DNA of 64,000 nt from Pedobacter sp. HDW13 (lineage in GTDB: Bacteria > Bacteroidota > Bacteroidia > Sphingobacteriales > Sphingobacteriaceae): the NCBI RefSeq assembly GCF_011303555.1, contig NZ_CP049868.1, positions 2,728,001-2,792,000 on the forward strand. The letters are read 5' to 3'. The first letter of the stretch is position 1. Each line of letters starts with the position of its first letter. The position numbers were made by a program, and so were the translations under genes. The notes under the pieces are model-generated. The model worked only from the letters and a program-made list of their open reading frames with translations. It did no database searches and had not been told where the DNA came from. This document shows, piece after piece, positions 8,538 through 17,231 of this stretch.

Positions 8538-9752
8538 ATGAATCATAACCATCCGGTATTTACAGATAACGACCCGCAAAGTGAGCTGGTAACCTTAAAC
8601 TTAGGTCCAACACACCCTGCAACCCACGGCGTTTTTCAGAACGTTTTGCAATTAGATGGCGAACGTATTGTAAGCGGCGTTTCAACTATTGGGTATATTC
8701 ACCGTGCTTTCGAAAAGATTGCCGAACACCGCCCATTTTATCAGATTACTCCACTTACCGACCGTTTAAACTATTGTTCTTCGCCTATTAACAATATGGG
8801 CTGGCACATGACGGTTGAAAAGTTGTTGAATATCCAGATGCCAAAACGTGTAGATTACCTGCGCGTAATTGTAATGGAGCTTTCGCGTATTGCCGATCAC
8901 ATTATCTGTAACACGATTATTGGTCAGGATACCGGAGCAACAACTACTTTCCTTTATCTTTTCCAGTTCCGTGAGCACATTTACGAAATTTTTGAAGAGG
9001 TTTGCGGAGCGCGTTTAACAACAAACATTGGCCGTATTGGTGGTTTTGAAAGAGATTTCAATGATATCGCCTTTGCCAAAATCAATAAGTTTTTAAAGGA
9101 GTTCCCCGTAGCTTTAAGAGAGTTCGAAAATCTGTTAACCCGTAACCGCATCTTTATTGATAGGACTGCCGGTGTTGCAGAGGTAACCAAAGAAACTGCA
9201 TTGGAGTATAGCTGGACTGGACCGCTTTTACGTGCTACTGGTGTAGATTATGATGTTCGTGTAAGCGATCCATATTCTTCTTATCAGGATTTCGATTTCG
9301 AAGTTCCGGTAGGTACAAGTGGCGATATTTACGACAGGTATTTGGTTCGTAACGAAGAAATGTGGCAAAGTGTGCGCATTATTGAGCAGGCTTTAGAAAA
9401 ATTGAAATCAGAAGAAAAAGGTATTTTCCATGCTGATGTTCCTGATTTCTATCTTCCTCCAAAACAAGAAGTATACAACAATATGGAAGCATTAATCTAT
9501 CACTTTAAAATTGTGATGGGCGAAATTGATGCACCAAAAGCAGAGGTTTATCATGCTGTAGAAGGTGGTAACGGCGAATTAGGTTTCTATCTGATCAATG
9601 ATGGAGGACGTACCCCGTACCGTTTACACTTCCGCAGACCAAGTTTTATAAATTACCAGATGTTTGCGCCAATGAGCGAGGGCATGTTATTGTCTGATGC
9701 CATCATCAACATGAGTAGTATGAACATTATTGCAGGAGAATTAGATGCTTAA
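8538..9752 (+). CDS. nuoD: NADH-quinone oxidoreductase subunit D
   Basis: The 49-kDa-type subunit of complex I, which forms the quinone pocket with NuoB. The 404-residue protein has the N-terminal NLGPTHPATHGV block, the IGYIHRAFEKIAEHRPF segment, and ICNTIIGQDTGA. The C-terminus reads NIIAGELDA, where many homologues end in GEVDR, a small deviation at the last residues. ATG 8538 is chosen; a TTG at 8523 would overlap nuoC. The end overlaps nuoE by 8 bases. Confidence 0.95.
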   Translation: MNHNHPVFTDNDPQSELVTLNLGPTHPATHGVFQNVLQLDGERIVSGVSTIGYIHRAFEKIAEHRPFYQITPLTDRLNYCSSPINNMGWHMTVEKLLNIQMPKRVDYLRVIVMELSRIADHIICNTIIGQDTGATTTFLYLFQFREHIYEIFEEVCGARLTTNIGRIGGFERDFNDIAFAKINKFLKEFPVALREFENLLTRNRIFIDRTAGVAEVTKETALEYSWTGPLLRATGVDYDVRVSDPYSSYQDFDFEVPVGTSGDIYDRYLVRNEEMWQSVRIIEQALEKLKSEEKGIFHADVPDFYLPPKQEVYNNMEALIYHFKIVMGEIDAPKAEVYHAVEGGNGELGFYLINDGGRTPYRLHFRRPSFINYQMFAPMSEGMLLSDAIINMSSMNIIAGELDA

Positions 9753-10260
9753 AGTAGAAGAACAAACACCTGTAACGTTTTCATCAGAATTGCTGGCCAA
9801 ATTTGATGAAATAAAAAGCCGTTATCCGGAAGGAAAACAAAAATCAGCTTTGCTACCATTATTACACCTGGTGCAGGCCGAATTTCTTTGGGTTCCAACG
9901 TCGGCGATGGATCAAGTTGCTGCGTATTTAAATATTCAGCCAATTGAAGTGTACGAGGTAGCAACATTTTATACCATGTACTTTTTAAAACCACAAGGTA
10001 AATACGCTTTGGAGGTTTGCCGTACAGGACCTTGCTGCCTGGTAGGTGCAGAAAAAATATTAAGCCACTTAGAAGATAAGTTAGGCGTAAAAGAAGGAGA
10101 AGTAACCGCCGATGGCCTTTTCAGCTTTAGAGGAGTTGAATGTTTGGCAGCCTGCGGTTTCGGTCCGGTGTTACAAATTAGCCCGGAATATACTTTCTAC
10201 GAAAACCTAACTACCGAAAGTGTAGATAAACTGATTGAAGATTTGAAAAATAAGTCCTAA
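9745..10260 (+). CDS. nuoE: NADH-quinone oxidoreductase subunit E
   Basis: Thioredoxin-fold subunit of the NADH dehydrogenase module, binding 2Fe-2S cluster N1a. The 171-residue protein carries the four expected cysteines: C92 and C97 in CRTGPC and C133 and C137 in ECLAAC. Its start overlaps the end of nuoD. Presence of NuoE, F and G means that this complex oxidises NADH, unlike the NuoEFG-less versions found in some anaerobic Bacteroidota. Confidence 0.95.
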   Translation: MLKVEEQTPVTFSSELLAKFDEIKSRYPEGKQKSALLPLLHLVQAEFLWVPTSAMDQVAAYLNIQPIEVYEVATFYTMYFLKPQGKYALEVCRTGPCCLVGAEKILSHLEDKLGVKEGEVTADGLFSFRGVECLAACGFGPVLQISPEYTFYENLTTESVDKLIEDLKNKS

Positions 10261-10336
10261 GTCGCAAGTCTTAAGTCGGGAGTCAATTTAGACTCAAGAC
10301 TATGGATTATTGACTACAGACTATAGACTAATTAAA
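10256..10336. repeat. Reiterated AGTC/GACT spacer between nuoE and nuoF
   Basis: The spacer is built from short units: AAGTCGCAAGTC, TTAAGTC, GGAGTC, then the inverted sense GACTCAAGACTA, TTGACTACAGACTA, TAGACTA. The two halves are roughly complementary, so the transcript could fold into a weak, ragged hairpin. Units are 6-8 bases and irregular. Confidence 0.6.
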
Positions 10337-11704
10337 ATGTCTCGAAAACTGTTACTTGAGCATATAAACGTACCAGGCATCAACACACTTGAAGTCTATC
10401 GCCAAAAAGGTGGGTACCGTGCCGTAGAAAAAGCCCTTAAAACTTTAACACCTGAAGAGATTGTTGAAGAAGTTAAGAAATCTGGCTTACGCGGTCGTGG
10501 TGGTGCAGGTTTCCCAACGGGAATGAAATGGAGCTTTTTGGCTAAGCCAGAAGGTGTTGCACGTTATCTGGTGTGTAATGCTGATGAGTCTGAGCCGGGA
10601 ACTTTTAAAGACCGTTATCTGATGAATTACATTCCGCATGCTTTGATTGAAGGAATGATTGTTTCGAGTTTTGCTTTAGGCGCTAAGGTTTCATACATCT
10701 ACGTTCGTGGAGAGATGATGCCTCAGATCCGTATCCTGGAAAAAGCAATTGCTGAGGCAAAAGCTGCAGGATGGTTAGGTAAAAACATTTTAGGAACCGG
10801 TTACGATTTAGAATTATATGTTCAGCCTGGTGGTGGTGCTTACATTTGTGGTGAAGAAACCGCTTTGTTAGAATCTCTTGAAGGCAAAAGGGGGAACCCA
10901 CGTATTAAACCACCTTTCCCTGCAATTGCGGGTTTATATGGCTGCCCTACGGTGGTTAATAACGTAGAATCGATAGCAGCTGTAGTGCCAATTATTAATG
11001 ATGGAGGCGATGAATATGCTAAAATTGGTATTGGCAGAAGTACAGGTACCAAATTAATATCAGCATCGGGTAATTTAGTAAAACCTGGTGTTTACGAAAT
11101 TGAATTAGGTTTGCCTGTAGAAGAATTTATCTATTCTGATGAGTATTGCGGTGGTATCGCCAATGGAAAACGCCTGAAAGCAACAGTCGCAGGTGGTTCG
11201 TCGGTGCCAATCTTACCGGCTAATTTAACTTTAAAATACGCCAACGGCGAGCCTCGTTTAATGAGTTACGAATCATTATCAGAAGGTGGATTTGCTACTG
11301 GAACAATGTTGGGGTCGGGCGGCTTTATAGCTTTTGATGAAGATCAGTGTATTGTTCGCAATACCTGGAATTTCTCGCGTTTCTACCACCACGAAAGTTG
11401 CGGACAATGTTCGCCATGCCGTGAAGGTACTGGCTGGATGGAAAAAATCCTTCACAAAATCGAACATGGACATGGAAGCATGGAAGATGTTGATTTATTG
11501 TGGGATGTTCAACGTAAAATTGAAGGAAACACGATTTGCCCGTTAGGTGATGCAGCTGCATGGCCTGTAGCAAGTGCTATTCGTCATTTCAGAGATGAAT
11601 TTGAATGGCACATTAAAGAGCGGGTTAAAAGCCAGAGCCAAAATTATGGTATTGCAAATTATGCAACGCCGATTGAAAAGGCTCCTGTAACAGAAGAAAA
11701 ATAA
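10337..11704 (+). CDS. nuoF: NADH-quinone oxidoreductase subunit F
   Basis: NADH-binding, FMN-containing subunit with 4Fe-4S cluster N3. In the 455-residue protein the glycine-rich nucleotide site [16 protein letters not shown], the [16 protein letters not shown] segment and the cluster motif [11 protein letters not shown] with a distal [10 protein letters not shown] cysteine are all intact. ATG 10337 (MSRKLLLEH) is preferred over TTG 10310, which lies inside the AGTC repeat spacer. A repeat-bearing spacer of 99 bases separates it from nuoG. Confidence 0.96.
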   Translation: MSRKLLLEHINVPGINTLEVYRQKGGYRAVEKALKTLTPEEIVEEVKKSGLRGRGGAGFPTGMKWSFLAKPEGVARYLVCNADESEPGTFKDRYLMNYIPHALIEGMIVSSFALGAKVSYIYVRGEMMPQIRILEKAIAEAKAAGWLGKNILGTGYDLELYVQPGGGAYICGEETALLESLEGKRGNPRIKPPFPAIAGLYGCPTVVNNVESIAAVVPIINDGGDEYAKIGIGRSTGTKLISASGNLVKPGVYEIELGLPVEEFIYSDEYCGGIANGKRLKATVAGGSSVPILPANLTLKYANGEPRLMSYESLSEGGFATGTMLGSGGFIAFDEDQCIVRNTWNFSRFYHHESCGQCSPCREGTGWMEKILHKIEHGHGSMEDVDLLWDVQRKIEGNTICPLGDAAAWPVASAIRHFRDEFEWHIKERVKSQSQNYGIANYATPIEKAPVTEEK

Positions 11705-11713
11705 AATCGCACA

Positions 11714-11776
11714 GGTTCGTATCTTCACGAAACGAAAGCTAAATAAATACAATTGGTTCGTGTTGACACAAGCCAA
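11714..11776. repeat. Dispersed double-hairpin repeat between nuoF and nuoG
   Basis: Two consecutive imperfect palindromes, GGTTCGTATCTTCACGAA and TTGGTTCGTGTTGACACAAG. A closely similar pair lies between nuoI and nuoJ (14382-14435), and a single arm occurs at 35861-35879. Confidence 0.6.
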
Positions 11777-11803
11777 GAAGAAAATAAAAGATTATCATTA
11801 ACC

Positions 11804-12814
11804 ATGAGTGAAAAAGTTAAGGTTACGATAGACGGGATAACTGTAGAGGTTGATAACGGAACCACCATCCTGAATGCTGCAAGGCAAATTGGAGGTGACA
11901 TTGTTCCGCCTGCCATGTGCTATTATTCTAAGTTGCAAGGCAGTGGTGGTAAATGCCGTACCTGTATTGTTAAGGTAACAAAAGGTTCGGAGAAAGATCC
12001 ACGCCCAATGCCAAAATTGGTTGCTTCTTGCCGTACAACTGTAATGGATGGGATGGAAGTGCTTAATATTACTTCGCCAGAGGTTTTAGAAGCACGAGCC
12101 GGTGTTGTAGAGATCTTATTGATTAACCACCCATTAGATTGCCCTGTTTGCGATCAGGCAGGAGAGTGCGATTTACAGAATTTAGGTTACGAGCACGGTT
12201 TGCAAAAAACACGTTATGAGTTTGAGCGCCGTACTTTCGAACGTATTGATATTGGCGATAAAATTCAGCTGCACATGAACCGTTGTATTCTGTGCTATCG
12301 TTGTGTTTTCACCGCCGATCAGATTACGAATAAACGTGTTCACGGTATTTTAAACCGTGGCGACCATTCAGAAATTTCTACCTATATCCAGCAAGCGGTT
12401 GATAACGATTTCTCGGGAAACGTAATTGATGTTTGCCCTGTTGGTGCTTTAACTGATAAAACTTTCCGTTTCAAAAACCGTGTTTGGTTTACCAAACCAG
12501 TTGATGCACACCGCAATTGCGATCATGAAAAATGTAACGGTAAAGTAACACTCTGGTATAAAGGAGAAGATGTGATTCGTGTTACTGCACGTAAAGATCA
12601 GTTTGGTGAAGTAGAAGAATTTATCTGCAATACCTGCCGTTTCGATAAAAAAGCTACATCCGATTGGACAATCGAACATCCAACACATATTGATGATACT
12701 TCGGTAATTGCATCTAACCACTACGAAACATTAAAACCATTGCCGGTAATTAAGCCAAATGCAGCATTACAGGCAGCGAATGAAATTGAATTACATAAAA
12801 CAGTTAAATACTAA
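11804..12814 (+). CDS. nuoG: NADH-quinone oxidoreductase subunit G, short form
   Basis: Iron-sulfur subunit of the NADH module. At 336 residues it is far shorter than the roughly 900 of E. coli NuoG. Visible ligand sets are C39/C51/C54/C76 (2Fe-2S, N1b), H109/C113/C116/C122 (His-Cys 4Fe-4S), C161/C164/C167/C211 (4Fe-4S), and a further four cysteines C239/C244/C275/C278 resembling the N-terminal 4Fe-4S part of the molybdopterin domain. The rest of that domain is absent. The end overlaps nuoH by one base, so the short form is natural, as in other aerobic Bacteroidota. ATG 11804 is preferred over TTG 11753, which lies in the repeat. Confidence 0.93.
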   Translation: MSEKVKVTIDGITVEVDNGTTILNAARQIGGDIVPPAMCYYSKLQGSGGKCRTCIVKVTKGSEKDPRPMPKLVASCRTTVMDGMEVLNITSPEVLEARAGVVEILLINHPLDCPVCDQAGECDLQNLGYEHGLQKTRYEFERRTFERIDIGDKIQLHMNRCILCYRCVFTADQITNKRVHGILNRGDHSEISTYIQQAVDNDFSGNVIDVCPVGALTDKTFRFKNRVWFTKPVDAHRNCDHEKCNGKVTLWYKGEDVIRVTARKDQFGEVEEFICNTCRFDKKATSDWTIEHPTHIDDTSVIASNHYETLKPLPVIKPNAALQAANEIELHKTVKY

Positions 12815-13869
12815 TGGATACAGGTTTTATCATAGAAAAATTTATTCTGGTAGCGGTAATTTTCGGTATCAGTTTGGTAATTGCCATGTATTCTACCTAT
12901 GCTGAACGTAAGGTTGCTGCATTTTTGCAAGATCGTTTAGGCCCGGATAGAGCTGGTCCCTTTGGTATTTTACAACCTTTGGCTGATGGTGTGAAGATGT
13001 TTATGAAAGAGGAGATTATCCCAACTTCATCAAACCGTTTCTTATTTATTGCCGGACCGGGTTTAGCTTTACTTTGTGCCTGTATTGGTACAGCAGTAAT
13101 TCCATGGGGCAATCCAATTGAAATTGGTGGCAAAATCATTCCATTACAGGTTACAGATATCAACGTAGGTGTTTTATATATCTTCGGTGTGGTTTCTTTA
13201 GGTGTTTATGGTGTGATGATTGGTGGATGGGCATCTAATAACAAATACTCTTTGTTAAGTGCAATTCGTGCCGCATCACAAAATATCAGCTATGAGATCG
13301 CAATGGGATTATCGATCATTGCTTTGTTACTTGTAACAAACTCTCTAAGTTTAAAAGAAATTGTAAGTAAACAACATGGTTTTTGGGAAAATGGCTGGTT
13401 TACTTGGTATTTCTTTAAACAACCACTAGGGTTTCTCATTTTCATGGTATGTTCTTTTGCCGAGACCAACCGTGCACCATTCGATTTACCAGAATGTGAA
13501 ACGGAGTTGATTGGTGGTTATCACACGGAATATTCGTCAATGAAATTAGGGTTCTACCTCTTTGCAGAGTACATCAACATGTTTGTATCATCTGCAGTAA
13601 TGGCGACACTATATTTTGGTGGTTTTAACTATCCGTTTATGGATCTGGCAGCGACTCATTGGGGAGCGAATTGGGCGTCCATCATCGGTGTGATAATTTT
13701 CTTTGGAAAAATATGCGGATTCATTTTCTTCTTCATGTGGGTGCGCTGGACTATCCCGCGTTTCCGTTACGATCAATTGATGAATTTAGGCTGGAAAGGA
13801 TTAATTCCTTTAGCCATTGCCAACATTATAATAACTGGAATTGTGATTGCGATTATTGAGAAGTTTTAA
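12814..13869 (+). CDS. nuoH: NADH-quinone oxidoreductase subunit H
   Basis: Membrane subunit that joins the peripheral and membrane arms of complex I and lines the quinone tunnel. The 351-residue protein has about eight helices and the conserved blocks YAERKVAAFLQDRLGPDRAG, AETNRAPFDLPECETELIGG and HTEYSSMKLG. The start overlaps nuoG by one base and the stop is 2 bases before nuoI. Confidence 0.96.
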   Translation: MDTGFIIEKFILVAVIFGISLVIAMYSTYAERKVAAFLQDRLGPDRAGPFGILQPLADGVKMFMKEEIIPTSSNRFLFIAGPGLALLCACIGTAVIPWGNPIEIGGKIIPLQVTDINVGVLYIFGVVSLGVYGVMIGGWASNNKYSLLSAIRAASQNISYEIAMGLSIIALLLVTNSLSLKEIVSKQHGFWENGWFTWYFFKQPLGFLIFMVCSFAETNRAPFDLPECETELIGGYHTEYSSMKLGFYLFAEYINMFVSSAVMATLYFGGFNYPFMDLAATHWGANWASIIGVIIFFGKICGFIFFFMWVRWTIPRFRYDQLMNLGWKGLIPLAIANIIITGIVIAIIEKF

Positions 13870-13871
13870 TT

Positions 13872-14375
13872 ATGGAATCATTAAGTAATAAGAAAAAAGT
13901 ACTGGAACAAAAGCCACTGAACTTTATGGAGCGGATGTACCTTCCGGCAATCGTAAAGGGAATGGGCATCACCATTAGCCACTTATTCAAAAAAGAGGCT
14001 ACAGTAAGATATCCGGAAGTAGAACGTGAATTCTCAACCAACTTTAGGGGGATGCACTCGCTAAAGCGTGATGAAAACGGTAAAGAGCGTTGTACCGCCT
14101 GCGGTTTGTGTGCTTTATCTTGCCCGGCCGAAGCAATTACTATGATTGCTGCAGAACGTAAGCCAGAAGAAAAACATTTATACCGTGAAGAAAAGTATGC
14201 TGCAACTTATGAAATTAACATGTTGCGTTGCATTTTCTGTGGATTATGTGAAGAAGCTTGCCCGAAAGAGGCTATTTATTTAGACGGACCGATTGTACCT
14301 GCTGATTATTTACGTAAAGATTTTATTTACGGGAAAGACAAACTGGTAGAGGCTCCGTTGGAAATGAAAAAATAA
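13872..14375 (+). CDS. nuoI: NADH-quinone oxidoreductase subunit I
   Basis: Ferredoxin-like subunit with two 4Fe-4S clusters (N6a and N6b) that lead electrons towards NuoB. The 167-residue protein has two complete CxxCxxCxxxCP motifs, CTACGLCALSCP and CIFCGLCEEACP. It begins 2 bases after nuoH and is followed by an 85-base spacer with a dispersed repeat before nuoJ. Confidence 0.96.
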   Translation: MESLSNKKKVLEQKPLNFMERMYLPAIVKGMGITISHLFKKEATVRYPEVEREFSTNFRGMHSLKRDENGKERCTACGLCALSCPAEAITMIAAERKPEEKHLYREEKYAATYEINMLRCIFCGLCEEACPKEAIYLDGPIVPADYLRKDFIYGKDKLVEAPLEMKK

Positions 14376-14381
14376 TACCTC

Positions 14382-14435
14382 GGTTCGTGTCTCCACGAAT
14401 CGAAATATAAATACTGGTTTGTGATGACACAAACT
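14382..14435. repeat. Dispersed double-hairpin repeat between nuoI and nuoJ
   Basis: Two palindromes in the same order as at 11714-11776: GGTTCGTGTCTCCACGAATC, then a perfect 7-bp stem GTTTGTG/CACAAAC (14417-14423 with 14428-14434, loop ATGA). No T-run follows, so it is not a terminator. Confidence 0.6.
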
Positions 14436-14460
14436 ATGGACATAAACAAAAAACAAATTA

Positions 14461-14964
14461 ATGAGTACACAAGTATTCTATTTCGTAGCCACATTAAGTA
14501 TCCTCTTTTCGCTGTTGGTGATTTTTGCAAAAAATCCAATCCACAGTGTATTGTACTTAATCTTAACCTTTTTCACATTCACGGTGCATTATGTACTGTT
14601 GAATGCTCAATTCCTGGCTGTTGTAAACTTCATTGTTTACATGGGAGCCATTATGGTATTATTCCTCTTCGTACTGATGTTGCTCAACCTGAATAAGGAA
14701 ACAGAGCCATCAAAATCGCCGCTAATTAAAATTGTTGGTGTAATTGCTGGCTGTTGCTTAATTGTAACCTTAATTGGTTCGTTAAAAGCAGCAAGTATAA
14801 GCAGCCCGTTAATTTTAAAAAATCCGGGATTAGGTTTGGTAGAAAACTTAGGTAAAGAGCTTTTCGGACCATTCTTGTTACCGTTTGAATTATCATCTCT
14901 GTTACTGTTGGCAGCAATGGTTGGAGCCGTTTTATTATCTAAAAGAGATGAGGTAGAAGCATAA
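14461..14964 (+). CDS. nuoJ: NADH-quinone oxidoreductase subunit J
   Basis: Membrane subunit of complex I; 167 residues with five hydrophobic helices. The central VVNFIVYMGAIMVLFLFVLM helix contains the family's pi-bulge region, and the NPIHSVLYLI block near the N-terminus is typical. The stop codon overlaps the nuoK start (ATAATGG), so the two are translationally coupled. Confidence 0.95.
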   Translation: MSTQVFYFVATLSILFSLLVIFAKNPIHSVLYLILTFFTFTVHYVLLNAQFLAVVNFIVYMGAIMVLFLFVLMLLNLNKETEPSKSPLIKIVGVIAGCCLIVTLIGSLKAASISSPLILKNPGLGLVENLGKELFGPFLLPFELSSLLLLAAMVGAVLLSKRDEVEA

Positions 14965-15293
14965 TGGAAAATTTAACTACACAAATGGCAGGCGTTCCGC
15001 TAAATCACTACATCTATTTAAGTGCAATTATTTTCACTATTGGTGTAATTGGCGTGTTAACCCGCAGAAATGCAATCGTAATTTTCATGTCAGTAGAGTT
15101 GATGTTAAATGCAGTTAACCTGCTTTTAACCGCTTTCTCGGTGCACAGCAATGATCCTTCCGGACAGGTTTTCGTATTCTTTATTATGGCTTTGGCCGCT
15201 GCAGAAGTTGCAGTAGGTTTGGCCATCATCGTAATGGTGTACAGAAATACGAAATCGATAGATATTAATGTTTTAAATCGCCTTAAGTGGTAA
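14964..15293 (+). CDS. nuoK: NADH-quinone oxidoreductase subunit K
   Basis: Small membrane subunit; 109 residues with three helices. The two membrane glutamates important for proton movement are seen in MSVELMLNAVNL and AAAEVAVGLAI. It overlaps nuoJ by one base and is followed by nuoL after 13 bases. Length and order match the family. Confidence 0.96.
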   Translation: MENLTTQMAGVPLNHYIYLSAIIFTIGVIGVLTRRNAIVIFMSVELMLNAVNLLLTAFSVHSNDPSGQVFVFFIMALAAAEVAVGLAIIVMVYRNTKSIDINVLNRLKW

Positions 15294-15306
15294 ATATATA
15301 ATAAGA

Positions 15307-17211
15307 ATGACAATAGAACAATTGATTTGGTTGGTTCCGTTACTTCCTTTTTTAGGTTTTGTAATTAACGGACTAGGCAGAAAATCTTTATCTAAAGGAC
15401 TTGTTGGGATCATCGGAAGCGGCGTAATTTTAGCTTCTTTTATCATCAGCGTAGTTATTTTCTTTAGTTTACAAGGCGATACCCAAAAATCTCACGAAGT
15501 ATTTTTATTCGACTGGATTAGCGCTGGCGCATTACACATTCCTTTATCATTTTTGGTCGATCCGTTAAGCTCGATCATGCTTTTGATTATCACTGGAATT
15601 GGTTTCTTAATCCACTTATATTCTACCAGCTACATGCACGATGACGAAGGATTCGGTAAATTTTTCAGTTACCTTAACCTGTTTGTATTCTTCATGCTAT
15701 TATTGGTATTGGGTTCTAACTATATCGTGATGTTTATCGGTTGGGAAGGTGTTGGTTTATGCTCGTACCTGCTAATCGGTTTCTGGTATACCAACAGTGC
15801 TTATGCATCAGCAGCCAAAAAGGCTTTCGTAATGAACCGTATTGGTGATTTAGGCTTTTTGCTAGGTGTATTCCTAATATTCAATTTCTTCGGAAGTGTT
15901 GAATTCTCTAAAATTTTCCCTCAGGCAGCTAATATGTTACCTGGCAACAACATTTTGGTTTTAATTACCATTTTATTGTTTATAGGTGCCTGCGGTAAAT
16001 CGGCGCAATTGCCATTGTTTACCTGGTTACCAGATGCGATGGCCGGACCAACTCCAGTTTCGGCCCTAATCCACGCAGCAACGATGGTAACGGCAGGTAT
16101 TTACATGATTGCCCGTTCGAGCGTATTGTTTGATCTGGCTCCGCTAACCCAGCACATCATTGCAATTGTTGGTGCTGCAACCGCTTTAGTCGCTGCAATT
16201 ATTGCCTTAACACAAACTGATATTAAAAAGGTATTGGCATATTCAACCGTATCTCAGTTGGGCTATATGTTTTTAGGTTTGGGCGTTGGTGCTTACACCG
16301 GGTCGTTCTTTCACGTATTAACCCATGCATTCTTCAAAGCTTTATTGTTCTTGGGCGCTGGTTCGGTTATCCATGCGATGCACCACGAGCAAGATATGCG
16401 CCACATGGGTGGATTAAGAGGTAAGCTGAAAACTACTTTTGCCACCATGATGATCGGTACCATTGCTATTGCAGGTTTACCGCCATTCTCCGGTTTCTTC
16501 TCAAAAGACGAAATTTTAGCCCATGCATTTCAAGCCAGTCCTATACTTTGGGGAATTGGCGTATTAACGGCATTCTTAACCGCATTTTATATGTTCAGGA
16601 TGATGTTTCTTACTTTCTCTGGAAAGTACCGCGGAACACATCACGCTGAAAGCCATATTCATGAGTCGCCAGCTGCAATGACATTGCCTTTAATCATTTT
16701 AGCTATACTTGCTGCAATTGGTGGAGCAATCAACTGGCCACACATTTTTGGCGGTAACGAATGGTTGGCACACTGGTTAACAGGGGCAGGTGTTGCCCAG
16801 CACGAATTGGATTTAAGTCATTCTACCGAGCTCGCTTTAATGGGTACTTCGGTTGCAGCAGCAGTTATTGCTTTATTGTATGCTTATACTAAATATGTAA
16901 AAGGTGCGCATGTTCCGGTTGCTGATGAGGCACCGCGTTCAGCATTGGCCAAATTATCATACAACAAATTTTATTTAGATGAGATTTACGATTTCATCAT
17001 TACAAAACCTTTAGATGTCCTTTCGAAATTCTTTTACAGGATTATCGATAACAAGTTTATTGATGGGATTGTAAACGGATTGGGATGGAGTACAAATGAA
17101 GCCAGTAAAGGCCTTCGCTTGTTGCAGAGCGGAAACGTTGGTTTCTACCTGTTTATGATGGTATTCGGTATCATCGCGTTATTGATCTATACATTTAGTT
17201 ACATATTATAA
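15307..17211 (+). CDS. nuoL: NADH-quinone oxidoreductase subunit L
   Basis: Largest antiporter-like proton-pumping subunit, with the long lateral helix at its C-terminus. The 634-residue protein shows the pump glutamate in GWEGVGLCSYLLIGFW, the lysine-bearing GACGKSAQLPLFTWLPDAM block and AYSTVSQLGYM. The terminal region after about residue 540 (YNKFYLDEIYDF onwards) is the amphipathic arm plus anchor helix. It lies between nuoK and nuoM in the standard order. Confidence 0.97.
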   Translation: MTIEQLIWLVPLLPFLGFVINGLGRKSLSKGLVGIIGSGVILASFIISVVIFFSLQGDTQKSHEVFLFDWISAGALHIPLSFLVDPLSSIMLLIITGIGFLIHLYSTSYMHDDEGFGKFFSYLNLFVFFMLLLVLGSNYIVMFIGWEGVGLCSYLLIGFWYTNSAYASAAKKAFVMNRIGDLGFLLGVFLIFNFFGSVEFSKIFPQAANMLPGNNILVLITILLFIGACGKSAQLPLFTWLPDAMAGPTPVSALIHAATMVTAGIYMIARSSVLFDLAPLTQHIIAIVGAATALVAAIIALTQTDIKKVLAYSTVSQLGYMFLGLGVGAYTGSFFHVLTHAFFKALLFLGAGSVIHAMHHEQDMRHMGGLRGKLKTTFATMMIGTIAIAGLPPFSGFFSKDEILAHAFQASPILWGIGVLTAFLTAFYMFRMMFLTFSGKYRGTHHAESHIHESPAAMTLPLIILAILAAIGGAINWPHIFGGNEWLAHWLTGAGVAQHELDLSHSTELALMGTSVAAAVIALLYAYTKYVKGAHVPVADEAPRSALAKLSYNKFYLDEIYDFIITKPLDVLSKFFYRIIDNKFIDGIVNGLGWSTNEASKGLRLLQSGNVGFYLFMMVFGIIALLIYTFSYIL

Positions 17212-17231
17212 AAAGGGTTCAAAAATAAATA

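Noticed and set aside
10256..10336. Repeat array between nuoE and nuoF as a CRISPR
   Set aside because: Units are only 6-8 bases, irregular and without unique spacers of constant length; no cas genes are near.
11804..12814. nuoG as a truncated pseudogene
   Set aside because: All standard cluster ligands are present, the stop overlaps the nuoH start in a coupled way, and short NuoG is normal in aerobic Bacteroidota.
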